NCBI RefSeq assembly: GCF_019393635.1
Contig: NC_057863.1
Location: 644,525,306-644,589,305 of the forward strand
DNA length: 64,000 bases
Direction of reading: 5' to 3'
Source of the DNA: Dromiciops gliroides
Taxonomy: Eukaryota > Chordata > Mammalia > Microbiotheria > Microbiotheriidae
Shown: piece by piece, positions 29,798 through 40,810 of the stretch
Position numbering within the stretch: the stretch's first letter is position 1
Layout: every line of letters begins with the position of its first letter
The notes under the pieces: model-generated
The model's input: the letters and a program-made list of their open reading frames with translations, nothing else
What the model was told of the DNA's origin: nothing
Database searches by the model: none
Made by a program: the position numbers and the translations under genes

Positions 29798-30103
29798 AAA
29801 ACACGAGAGAGCATAGGAATGGAACTTGGCTTAAAATGATAAGTAATATTTGTCTAAAACCATAAGCAGCCATTATCTGTAATGGGGATATGGTAAAAAA
29901 TTATTTGTGGTAAAGATATATCAGAAGTTTTAGCTGAATCATTTGAGAGATTGCATAAGGGTTATTGAACCCTATTGCTTGATCAATCAATGAACATATT
30001 GAATATTGAATCTTGCTGAAGATGAGTGTCTGCACCAAGGAGGTGGTTGTGGGAGTGGAAAGAAAGGGACTTATACAGGAGATATTGTGAAAATGGAAAT
30101 GAC

Positions 30104-30263
30104 GGGGCGGCTAGGTGGCGCAGTGGATAGAGCACCGGCCCTGGAGTCAGGAGGACCTGAGTTCAAATCCGGCCTCAGACACTTAACACTTACTAGCTGT
30201 GTGACCCTGGGCAAGTCACTTAACCCTCATTGCCCCACAAAAAAAAAATTAAAAAAAAAAAAA
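30104..30263 (+). mobile_element. CORE-SINE
   Basis: Young-looking full-length copy (GGGGCGGCTAGGTGGCGCAG, then CACCGGCCCTGGAGTCAGGA), long A-tail, flanked by GAAAATGGAAATGA repeats. Confidence 0.95.
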
Positions 30264-30628
30264 AGAAAATGGAAATGATGAGATTTAACACGAGATTAGA
30301 TGGAAGGGCAAGCAAGAGAGATTGCAAAATCCAGGAAGACACCTAGACTATGAAGCTAGTTGACTGGAAGGATAGTAATTGGGAAGAATTGAGGACTGAA
30401 TGAAAAGAGAATGGAGGCAATTTCAGTTGAACGTTGAGGCTGAATACGAGAATGGAGAAGCTTTAGAATTCAGTGAGAGAAAAGAAAGTAGGAGCACCTA
30501 ATGGAGATGGCTTCTTGGAGGTTGGCCAGGAAAGGGAGATGAGATGTAGAATGATAACTAGCAGGAATGGTCAGAGCAAATGAGAATTTTTCTTTTTAAA
30601 GAATGGGGGGGAAAAAGAATGGGGGAGA

Positions 30629-30770
30629 GGGGCAGCTAGGTGGCACAGTGGATAAAGCAGTGGCCCTGGATTCAGGAGGACCTGAGTTCAAATCTAGCCT
30701 CAGACACTTAACACTTACTAGCTGTGTGACCCTGGACAAGTCACTTAACCCCAATTACCTCACCAAAAAA
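30629..30770 (+). mobile_element. CORE-SINE
   Basis: Full length, with AAAGAATGGGGGAGAG on both sides. Confidence 0.94.
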
Positions 30771-33703
30771 AAAAGAATGGGGGAGAGATGAGCATGTTTG
30801 TAGGTAGCAGGAAAGCATCAAATGGATTGAACGACACAGGAGATTGGAAAAGAAATGGGATGATAGAAGGGGCGATCTGCTAGAGAATATGAGATGGAAT
30901 GGGTGGAAGAATGTATACAGAGGAAGGTGCTTTAGCAAGGAGTAGGGCCATCTCTTCAGGTGAGGCAAGGGTGAAGAAGATATTGGGGGAAGACATTTAA
31001 GTAATGGGAAATGGGGAAGAAGGAGTTCTCCAAGAATAGCATCAATTTTTTTATGAAGTTGCATGAGGAAAAATCCTCAGGTCAGAGAGGGGAAGAGATG
31101 CCATGGGAGGCTTGAGGAAGGATGAAAAGGCTTGGAGTAGTCATTGTGGTTAATTGGATAGCAAATCCTCAGGGAGCTGTAACTGGTTGTGCCCCAGTGA
31201 GGGCTCAGTTCAGATTATTTAACATAAATTTGTAAAGAACCCAATCGACACAATTGTGTGATTTTTTTTTTTGTCTTTCTTCAGCAACATATGAATAGGA
31301 GAGAATGCAACAGATCCTGTGATCCAAGGCTAGGGTGTGTCAAGGCATGCTCAACAACAGGATGAGGGAGCAGGAGATTCAAGTGTAGGGAATAATGTAG
31401 AGTTTACTGATTCACCAAAGACTCAAGATAGGGAAGGTAGGAAACCATAACGAGCGCTGGGGATGGGATCTGGGAAGGAACTGTGGAGTGCTGGAATTGG
31501 AAGTCAAGGTAAGGATGAAGAACAAGGTTAGGGGTCATGAAGCAGAAAAAGCAGAAGGCAGATAAAGGATTTCAGAGTTCATGAACTCTGTGGAAGTGGA
31601 GCACCTACACTTGTGTGTAATGGCAAGATCAAGGGATAAGCAACTTTCTGTATAGCTGAGTAGAATGAAAAACCAAGAAGTTAGTGTTTGACAGAGCATT
31701 AAGATGTATATGGAGATTCTCTAATAGGAGGGCAGTGCTTGGGGAGGAGAGACAGACAATAAGCCAGGCACTCAACTCACTAAGGAAGGAAGAAGAACCT
31801 CCTGAGAGCCAGGAGACAACAGCCACCAGAATTTCAATTGAAAGAGAAAAATGGATTGAATGAACTTTGAAAGAGGAGAGATTAGTGAGTGATGATAGCT
31901 GAAGGAGAGCCTGGAAGTGGCAATGGGGAGGGAGAGGAATTCCAACTGTCCTACCATGACCAATGAGGCAGGTATTAGGACTGAAAGGACAAACATACAG
32001 GAAAAGGGAATCAGAACCTCTTTGTCATCAGGATGTAATCAGGGTTTGGCGAATGCCAAAAGGTGAAGAGAGTGGGAAACAACTTAATGGAAGAAGAAAA
32101 CAAGTTTGTTAATCATGGCATCCAACTTCCAGAGAGCACAGTGGAAGTGGGGTGGTGGGTAGAGTTAGAGTGGGATATCAGTGTGCTAGGGTTGGGGAAG
32201 GAAAGAAGCAGCCCTTGAAGAGAACCCAATCTAAAGAAGATATTCGGTCCAGCCCTGGGGGAGCCCCAACCCGCACCCCATCTGAGAACAATTCTTGTCA
32301 TTTCTGCACAACTTGGCTTCAAAAACAAACAATACAGAATCATGATTGATTGGAAACGGTTTTTTTTTCTGACTTCTCCTCTCCTCCTTCCCCTCCCTCA
32401 TCAGCCCAACAGTTACATGGAAGAAGGGGGTTGTTAAGGTTTCAAAGGGTACAGCTCAGAAATCTACCTGGGCAGGAAACCAGGGGCACATAGCCCTGTC
32501 CCATAGCTCAGTCCCATAGCAGGGACTTAGAAGGTAGATGCCAAGCTGGCACATGGAGAATCAGGGACAGCAACTGAGTTGGACCTCATCAGAGACTCAG
32601 AACTGTGGAGGAGGGACACAGATACCAGGTTCTCTGCCCAGAGGGATTGGAGATACCTGGAGCTAAGAGTCAGAAGTCCCAGACTCTAGCCTTGGTTCTT
32701 TTTTTAAAAATAAAAGTATTTTATTATTTTCCAGTTACATGTAGAAATAGTTTTCAACATTTGTTTATATAAGATTTCCAATTTCAAATTTTTCTCCCTC
32801 CCTACCCTCCTTCCCCCCCTCCCCTAGACAACAGGCAATCTGATATAGGATATATATACATAATAACATTAAACATATTTCTGCATTAGTCATGTTATAC
32901 GAGAAGGATCAGAACACAAAGGAAAAACCTCAAATCAGAAAACCAACAGCATCAAAAACAAAAGAAATAGTATGGTCCGATCAGCATCCATATTCCACAG
33001 TTCCTTTTTTTTCTGGATTTGGAGAGACTTTTCCATCATGAGTCCTCTGGAACATTCTTGTTCTGTTGGATTGGTGAGAAGAATCTAGTCTATCATCATT
33101 GATCAACACATAATGTTGATGATACTGTGTTTAATGTTCTTCTGGTTCTGCTCATCTCACTCATCATCAGTTCATGCAAGTCCTTCCAGGTTTCTCTGAA
33201 CTCCACCTGCTCATTGTTTCTTACAGCACAATAGAATTCCATTACATTCATATACCACAACTTGTTCGACCATTCCCCAATTGATGGACATCCCCTCAAT
33301 TTCCAATTCCTTGCCACCACAAAAAAGAGCAGCTATAAATATTTTTGTACATGTGGGTCCTTTTCCTTTTTTTATGATCTCTTTGGGGAAAAGACCCGAG
33401 TGGTATTGCTGGGTCAAAGGGTATGCACAGCTTTATTGCCCTTTGGGTGAATTATGCCCAAAATTGCTCTCCAGAATGGTTGGATCAATTCACAGCTCCA
33501 TCAACAATGCATTAGTGTTCCAATATTTCCACAGCTTCTCCAACATTATTTTCCTTTTTTGTCATCTTAGCCAATCTGATAGGTGTCAGGTGGTACCTTA
33601 AGAGTTGTTTTAATTTGCATCTTTCTAATCAATAGTGATTTAGACCATTTTTTCATATGACAATAGATAGCTTTAATTTCTTCATCAGAAAACTGCCTGC
33701 TGG

Positions 33704-33725
33704 CGGGGGGGGGGGGGGGGGGGGG
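33704..33725. repeat. G-homopolymer run
   Basis: About 22 bp almost entirely G at the 5' end of the HAL1-like element. Length may be unreliable in assembly. Confidence 0.85.
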
Positions 33726-34509
33726 AGGGGCGGGGCAGAGCCAAGATTGCAGAGGAAAGATATTAAACCCACAAGGCTCCTGATACAATCACCCCAAAAA
33801 TAGCAATAAAAGAACCTTTGGGGCAGAAAAACACACAAGAATATGGGCTGAGAGTTTTCTCCAGCTATAGATAGATTTCAGGGCGCCATGCTGGGCCACA
33901 AATGAAGCCTAACCTCACAATCGGGCTGACACAACAGAAACCTGCCAGAGGAATTTTTCCCAGTGACTCTGAACTGGCTGCAGCACCAGCTTCTTCTGAA
34001 ACCGAGCACACGGTCAGGCTGAATGGCTGGCCCAGGCAGGGTAAGTGCAGGGGTACCTGTGGACTGGGGCAAAGGATTCGACTGTCCCACCCCAGCGGGC
34101 AACCAGGAAGAAATCCTGAACAGAGGGAGAGCCAGGTGGGGGAGGGGAGCAGGGGAGCTGTCTTATCAGAAGCTGAGAACCACACCACAGAAAGCTTTGC
34201 TCGTTGGTTGCTTAGTAAATTGGCCTGAGGTTATCTCCAGACCTGAGAACAGGCCAGGTGAGATTAAAGCCTGCCCCCCCTCAACCCAAAACACCTGGGA
34301 CCCTCTGAAGCTGAGAACAGGAGTAGAGCTGAGAAGCACCCCCCCACCCCACCCCCAGTAGAGAGTTTAAAATCAAATGAAAGCAAGGCCAGGCAGGCTG
34401 AGAAGAAGCCCAACCATCCCCCTGGGCCACGCTGTAGCTTGAACAGTGTGTCCTGGAAGCAGCGCCACACTTTAAGAAGCAGTTAAAAGCCAAGAAATAG
34501 TAAGCTAGG

Positions 34510-35505
34510 ATGAGTAGACAGAGAAAGCAGAAGACCATCAAAAACTTCTTTGGGGGCAAGGTAGACCACAATACAACCTCAGAAGGAGAAGAAGATAATA
34601 ACAGGGTCAAAGCTCCAACATCCAAAGCTTCAAAGAAAAATATAAACTGGTCTCAGGTCATGGAAGCTCTCAAAAGGGACTTTGAAGAGAAAGTAGGAGA
34701 AATAGAAAGAAGATGTAGAGAAAAGGAGGAAAGAATGGAAAGGGAAATGAGAGGGATTCAGGAGAGTCATGAGAAAAAAGTCAATAGTTTGAAAAGCCAA
34801 ATGGAAAAGGAGATTTAAAAACTGCCTGATGAAAATAACTGCCTAAGAATTAGGATTGAACAAATGGAAGCTAGTGACCTTATGAGAAACAAAGACACAG
34901 TAAAGCAAATCCAATTGAATGAAAAAATAGAGGGCAATGTGAAATATCTCCTTGGAAAAACAGCTGACCAAGAAAATAAATCTAGGAGAGATAATTTGAA
35001 AATCATGGGACTACCTGAAAACCATGACCAAAACAAAAATTTAGACACCATCCTCCAAGAGACTGTGAGGGAAAATTGCCCTGATATTCTAGAAACAGAA
35101 GCTAAAATAGAAATTGAAAGAATCCACCGATCACCTCCTGAAAGAGATACCAAAAGGAAAACCTCCGGGAATATTGTAGCCAAATTCCAGAGCTCCCAGG
35201 TCAAGGAGAAAATACTGCAAGCAGCTAGAAAAAAGGAATTCAAATACTGTGGAGCTCCAATAAGGATAAAACAAGATCTAGCAGCTTCTACATTAAAGGA
35301 CCAAAGGGAATGGAATATAATATTCCAGAGGGCAAAGGAACTGGAACTTCAGACAAAAATCACCTACCCAGCAAAACTGAGTATCATTTTTCAGAGGCAA
35401 AAATGGGGTTTCAATGAGAAAGAGGTCTTTCAGGCATTTGTGATGAAAAGACCTGAACTGAATAGAAAATTTGACTTCCAAATACAAGATCCTGGAGAAG
35501 CATAA
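34510..35505 (+). pseudogene. L1/HAL1 ORF1 protein, one in-frame stop
   Basis: One frame of about 332 codons, broken only by a TAA at 34816-34818. The N-terminal third is a charged coiled coil (VMEALKRDFEEKVGEIERRC). The C-terminal part has the LINE ORF1 RNA-binding blocks SRRDNLKIMGLPENHDQ, ERIHRSPPERDTKRK and KEKILQAARKK. Such proteins coat L1-type RNA. Confidence 0.9.
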
Positions 35506-35679
35506 AAAGATAAACAGGAAAAAGACTTCATGAGGGATATTAAAAGATCAAACGGTTTACATTCCTACATGGGAAGATAATACTTTGAAATCATAAGAAC
35601 TATCTCAGTAAGAAATTCACAGAAGGCAGGGCTGAACTGAATATGAAGGGATGATATCTGTAAAGCATTTATGTTTTAT

Positions 35680-35792
35680 TCTTCGTAGGGCAGACAGGGT
35701 GGGATGTCTTATGTCTAGGGCTGGATTTGGGCTTGGGGCCTCCTGGATCCAGGGCTGGTGCTTTGTCCACTGTGCCACCTAACTAATCCATG
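35680..35792 (-). mobile_element. degenerate CORE-SINE embedded in the HAL1-like element
   Basis: Antisense SINE remnant ending GTGCCACCTAAC. It lies at the same point of the LINE (after GATGATATCTGTAAAG) as the SINE at 811-965. Confidence 0.65.
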
Positions 35793-36479
35793 ATAACATC
35801 ATTAAAATAGGGTTGAGGTGTAGGAGGAATAAACTGGGGGAGGGAGAAGGGGAGAGATGGTCTGGAGAGAGGTAGTTTACATGAAGGAAACAAGAAGAAA
35901 GCTTATGGAGGAGAGTAGAAGAGGGGGAAGGAATTGGGGAGTGAGTGAACCTTAATATCATCAGAGTTGGCTCAAAGAAGGACTAACATACATACTTAAG
36001 TCAGTATAGTAATATATTTTTGCCCTGAGGGGGAGGGAGAAAAGGGGGGGAGGAGAAGGGAAGGAGGAAAGGGCAGATTGGGGGAGAGAGCAGTAAAAAG
36101 CAAAACACTTTCAAGGAAAATGAAGATGTTCTGCATTACTGCACCTGTATGACATACTGAATTGCTTGATCTCATAGGGAGGGTTGAGGAGGGAGGGAGG
36201 AAGAAATATTTAGAACACAGAATTAGCTCAGGGACCCTGATCTCATTGGAGTGGGCTCATGGAGGGAATAGCTTTCATACCCAATTGGGAAGAGCAATCT
36301 ATTTAACCCTGCAGGAAAATAGGAGGGGAAGAGGATAAGGAAGGAAGGGTAAAAAAAGGGAGTGTAGAGTGAGGGAGTGGATAGTCAGAAGTAAAACACC
36401 TCTGAGGAGGAATAGGTAAAAAGAAGATAGAGTAAATGTCATGGGAAGGGAGTGGGATGGAGGGAAATAGTTATGATGA

Positions 36480-37060
36480 TTGATTATAATGGCAAAATGT
36501 ATGGTACCTACTTTGCTGGACTTTTATGAAGAAAATTCTCTGTCAAGCTTAAGGTACTATATACAGGTTATGATGAACAGGATACTATCAGAAAAACCTG
36601 GAAAGACCTACATGAACTGAAGCATAGTGAAATGTACTGTATACAAAATAACAGCAGTAGTGAGGGATGATCTGCTGGGAAGCATGTGGTTATTTTCAGC
36701 AAGGCAATGATCCAATATAACCCTGAAAGACTTATGAAGATTGCAGCCCATCTGCAGAGAAAGAACTGATAGTATCTGAAAACAAATGGAAAAATTTTAA
36801 ATGTTTTTCTTTTCTTCTTTGACAATTCCTTAGTCTGAAGTTTTGGTTTTTTTGACTGTTTTCTCTCACAACTAGCTAATATAGGAATTTTTCCATGACT
36901 ACTCATGGATAGATTATTTTGAATTGCTTGAGTTCTTGTGGTTAGGGGGTGTGAGTGGAGGGGGGAAAGAGAAGTTGGAACACAAAGCTTTTTAAAAATT
37001 GATGTTAAAATTTTGTTTTTTACATATATTTTGTAAAATAAAATTCTATTCAAAATTATT
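36480..37060 (+). mobile_element. 'element X', copy 2, inside the HAL1-like insertion
   Basis: Matches copy 1 from ATGGCAAAATGTATGGTACC to the tail with AATAAA at 37037-37042. Either it is the HAL1 3' end, or it was inserted into it. Confidence 0.65.
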
Positions 37061-37268
37061 TTCATGATAATAATATTAATATGTTATTTGCCTATTAAGA
37101 TTCTCTTCTCTTGTCCAACCACATATCTGTGTGAGGTTGGATTTCTTCATATACCTCCACCAGAACAACATATCCCATTAGATTGAATGCAGAAACCAAT
37201 AAAAGAATCCAGTTGTTGTCTATTAAACTAGATATTAAAGAGATTTGCAAAAATTAAAAAAAAATTTT
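37061..37268 (+). other. possible 3'-transduced segment
   Basis: About 0.2 kb beyond the element X tail but inside the target duplication. It has its own AATAAA (37198-37203) and a terminal A-rich run (37252-37264). The body (37085-37250) recalls a DNA-transposon-like repeat, but I could not place it with certainty. Confidence 0.4.
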
Positions 37269-40200
37269 AAACTGCCTGTTTATATCCTTTGACCATTTCT
37301 CAATTGGGGAATGACTTGGATTCATATAAATTTGATTTAGTTCCCTATATTTTGAGAAATGAGGCCTTTATCAGAGGTACTGGCCATAAAAATTGTTTCC
37401 CTTCTAATTTTGGATGTATTACTTCTGTTTGTACAAAAACTTTTTAATTTTATGAAATCAAAGTCATCCATTTTGCATTTAATAATGTTCTCTACCTCTT
37501 GTTTGGTCATAAACTGCTTTCCAAAGAGCTCTCCTAATTTACCTATGGTATCACCTCTTATGTCTAAATCATGTACCCATTTTGACCTTATTTTGGTATA
37601 AGGTGTAAGATGCTGGTCTATGCCTAATTTCTGCAATACTTTCTTCCAGTTTTCCCAGCAATTTTTGTCAAATACTGAATTCCTATCCCAGAAGCTAGGG
37701 TCTTTGGGTTTATCAAACAGTACATTACTAACATCATTTACTACTGTGTCTCCTGTGCCTAGCCTATTCCATTGGTCTTCCACTCTATTGCTTAGCCAGT
37801 ACCAGATAGTTTTGATGACTGCTGCTTCATAGTAAAGCTCCAGATTTGGTATAGCTAACCCACCTTCCTGTGCATTTTTTATTATTTCCCTTAATATTCT
37901 TGACTTTTTGTTTTTCCAGATGAATTCTATTTTTTTTTCTAGCTCTATAAAATAATTTTTAGGTAGTCTGATTGGTATGGCACTGAATAAGTACATTAAT
38001 TTAGGTAGAATTGTCATTTTTATTATATTAGCTCAGCCTATCCAAGAGCAGTTGATATATTTCCAATTTTTAGATCTGATTTGATTTGTGTGAAAAGTGT
38101 TTGGTAATTGTGTTCATAGAGTTCCTGGGTTTGCCTTGGCAAGTATACTCCCAAGTATTTTCTATTATCTACCATTACTTTAAATGGAATTTCTCTTTCT
38201 ATCTCTTGCCGCTGGACTTTGTTGGTCATGTATAGAAATGCTATTGTTTTATGTGGATTTCTTTTATATCCTGCTACTTTGCTAAAGTTATTAATTGTTT
38301 CAAGTAATTTTTGAGTAGATTCTCTAGGATTCTCTACGTATACCATCATATCATCTGCAAAGAGTGATAGTTTTGTTTCCTCCTTGCCTATTTTAATACC
38401 TTTAATTCCTTTCTCTTCTCTGATTGCTAAAGCTAACATTTCTAGTACACTATTAAATAATAGGGGTGATAATGGACATCCCTGTTTCACCCCTGATCTT
38501 ATTGGGAAGACCTCTAATTTATCTCCATTGCATATAATACTTGCTGATGGCTTTAGGTAGATACTGCTTATTATTTTAAGGAAAGCTCCACCTATTCCTA
38601 AGTTCTCTAGTGTTTTTATTAGGAATGGGTGCTTTGTTTTGTCAAAAGCTTTCTCTGCATCTATTGAGATAATCATATGATTTTGGTTGGTTTTCTTATT
38701 GATATGGTTGATTATGTTGATAGTTTTCCTAATGTTGAACCAGCCCTGAATTCCTGAAATAAATCCCACCTGGTCATAGTGTATTATCCTGGTGATCACT
38801 TGCTGTAATCTCCTTGCTAATATCTTATTTAAGATTTGAGCATCAATATTTATTAAGGAAATTGGTCTATAATTTTCTTTCTCTGTTTTGGCCCTGCCTG
38901 GTTTTGATATCACCACCATATTTGTGTCATAAAACGAATTTGGTAGGACTCCTTCTTCACCTATTTTTCCAAATAATTTGTATAATATTGGAATTCATTG
39001 TACTTTAAATGTTTGGTAGAATTCACCTGTAAACTTGTCTGGCCCTGGGGATTTTTTCTTAGGCAGTTCATTAATGGCTTGTTCAATTTCTTTTTCTAAT
39101 ATGGGCTTATTTAAGGATTTTATTTCCTCTTCAGTTAACCTGGGCAGTTTGTATTTTTGTAAATATTTATCCATTCCATTTATATTGTCAAATTTATTGG
39201 CATACAGTTGGGAAAAATAGTTCCTAATTATTGCTGCTATTTCAATTTCATTGGTGGTAAGATCACCCTTTTCATTTTTGATTTGGTTTTCTTCTTTCTT
39301 TTTTTTAATCAAATTAACCAGTGGTTTATCTATTGTATTAGTTTTTTCATAAAAGCAGCTCTTAGTTTTATCAATTAATTCAATAGTTATATTGCTTTCA
39401 ATTTTATTAATTTCTCCTTTAATTTTCAGGATTTCTAATTTAGTATTTAATTGGGAATTTCTAATTTGTTCTTTTTCTAGCTTTTTAAGTTGCATGCCCA
39501 ATTCATTGATCTCCTCTTTCTCTTTTTATTCATGTAAGCAGTTAGAGATATAAAATTTCCCCTAAGTACTGCTTTGACTGTATCCCATAGATTTTGGTAT
39601 GTTGTCTCCTTATCGTCATTCTTTTGGATAAAGTTATTGATTGTTTCTATGATTTGTTGTTTGACCCACTCATTTTTTAGAATGAAATTATTTAGTTTCC
39701 AATTGATTTTCCATGTACCTTTCCATAGCTCTTTATTACATGTAATTTTTATTGCATCATGATCTGAGAAGGATGCATTTACTGTTTCTGCCTTTCTACA
39801 TTTGACTAGGATGTTTTTGTGCCCTAATAAATGGTCAATTTTTGAAAATGTGCCATGTACTGCTGAGAAAAAGGTATATTCCTTTCTATCCCCATTCAAT
39901 TTTCTCCAGACATCTATCATGTCCAAATTTTCCAGGATTCTATTCACCTCTTTCACTTCTTTCTTCTTTATATTGTGGCTAGATTTATCTAATTCTGAGA
40001 GGGAAAGATTCAGATCCACCACTAGTATAGTATTACTATTTCCTCTTGTAACTCATTTAACTTCTCCTCTAAGAATTTGGATGCTATACCATTTGGTGCA
40101 TACATGTTTAATATTGATATTACTTCATTACCTATAGTACCTTTTAGCAAGATGTAGTTTCCTTCCTTATCTCTTTTAATTAGATCTATTTTTGCCTTTT

Positions 40201-40653
40201 CTTTGTCTGAGATAAGGATTGCTACCCCTGCTTTTTTTACTTTAGCTGATGCATAATATATCCTGTCCAGCCTTTTACGTTTACTCTGTGTGTATCTCTC
40301 TGCTTCAAATATGTTTCTTGTAAACAGCATATTGTAGGATTCTGGTTATTTATCCACACTGCAATTCACTTCTGTTTTATGGGAGAGCTCATCCCATTCA
40401 CATTCACAGTTAAAATTATCAACTGTTTATTTCCCTCCATCTTCTTTTCCCCTTTGTACTCTTTTTTCCCCTTCTTTCCCCCTATTCCCCTTGACCAATG
40501 TTTTGCTTCTGACCACTGCCTCCCTCAATCTGCCCTCCCTTTTATCAGCTGCCCTTCTTTTTCTTGCCCCTTTTTCCCCCACTTGTGCCCTCCCTTCTAT
40601 CAATACCACCCGTTTTCCCCTTCCCCTTTTGTTTCCTTAAAGAGTAAGCTAAG

Positions 40654-40810
40654 GGGCAGCTAGATGGCGCAGTGGATAGAGCACCGGCCCTGGAGTCAGG
40701 AGTACCTGAGTTCAAATCCAGCCTCAGACACTTAACACTTACTAGCTCTGTGACCCTGGGCAAGTAACTTAACCCCAATTGCCTCACAAAAACAAACAAA
40801 CAAACAAAAA
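40654..40810 (+). mobile_element. CORE-SINE in the full-length L1
   Basis: Inserted in the spacer between ORF1 and ORF2. It has a young sequence (GGCGCAGTGGATAGAGCACC), a CAAA-repeat tail and the 13-bp duplication AGAGTAAGCTAAG. Confidence 0.95.

Larger units (their letters stand above)
28698..29905 (+). mobile_element. L1 ORF2 fragment
   Basis: Plus-strand reverse-transcriptase region of L1 (matches 21465-22110), with many stops. It starts where homology to unit B ends. It is interrupted by an antisense SINE (28721-28871) and a 0.54-kb element (29261-29797). Confidence 0.8.
29906..32684. other. intergenic stretch, no gene recognised
   Basis: Apart from two SINEs (30104-30263 and 30629-30770) I recognise nothing here: no exon-like open frames, no P450 motifs, no RNA gene. 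The open frames seen at 30006-30278 and 30603-30791 are SINE translations. Confidence 0.5.
33700..37268 (+). mobile_element. HAL1-like (ORF1-only) element nested in the L1
   Basis: Inserted in opposite orientation, flanked by AAACTGCCTG (33690-33699 and 37269-37278). It begins with a G-run (33704-33725) and the L1-type start GGGGCAGAGCCAAGATTGC. ORF1 (34510-35505) is followed by spacer, an embedded antisense SINE remnant, element X (36480-37060) and a further 0.2 kb with an A-rich end. There is no ORF2, which matches the HAL1 concept. It is younger than the L1 it interrupts. Confidence 0.85.

Noticed and set aside
30006-30278. Open frames giving a recurring [21 protein letters not shown]-like peptide in many places (shown here for one)
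   Set aside because: They are the translation of the CORE-SINE in one frame, repeated because the SINE is repeated. Not a protein family.
38038-38919. 293-aa open frame on the minus strand
   Set aside because: It is L1 reverse transcriptase ([15 protein letters not shown]), part of the full-length but broken LINE, not a host gene.
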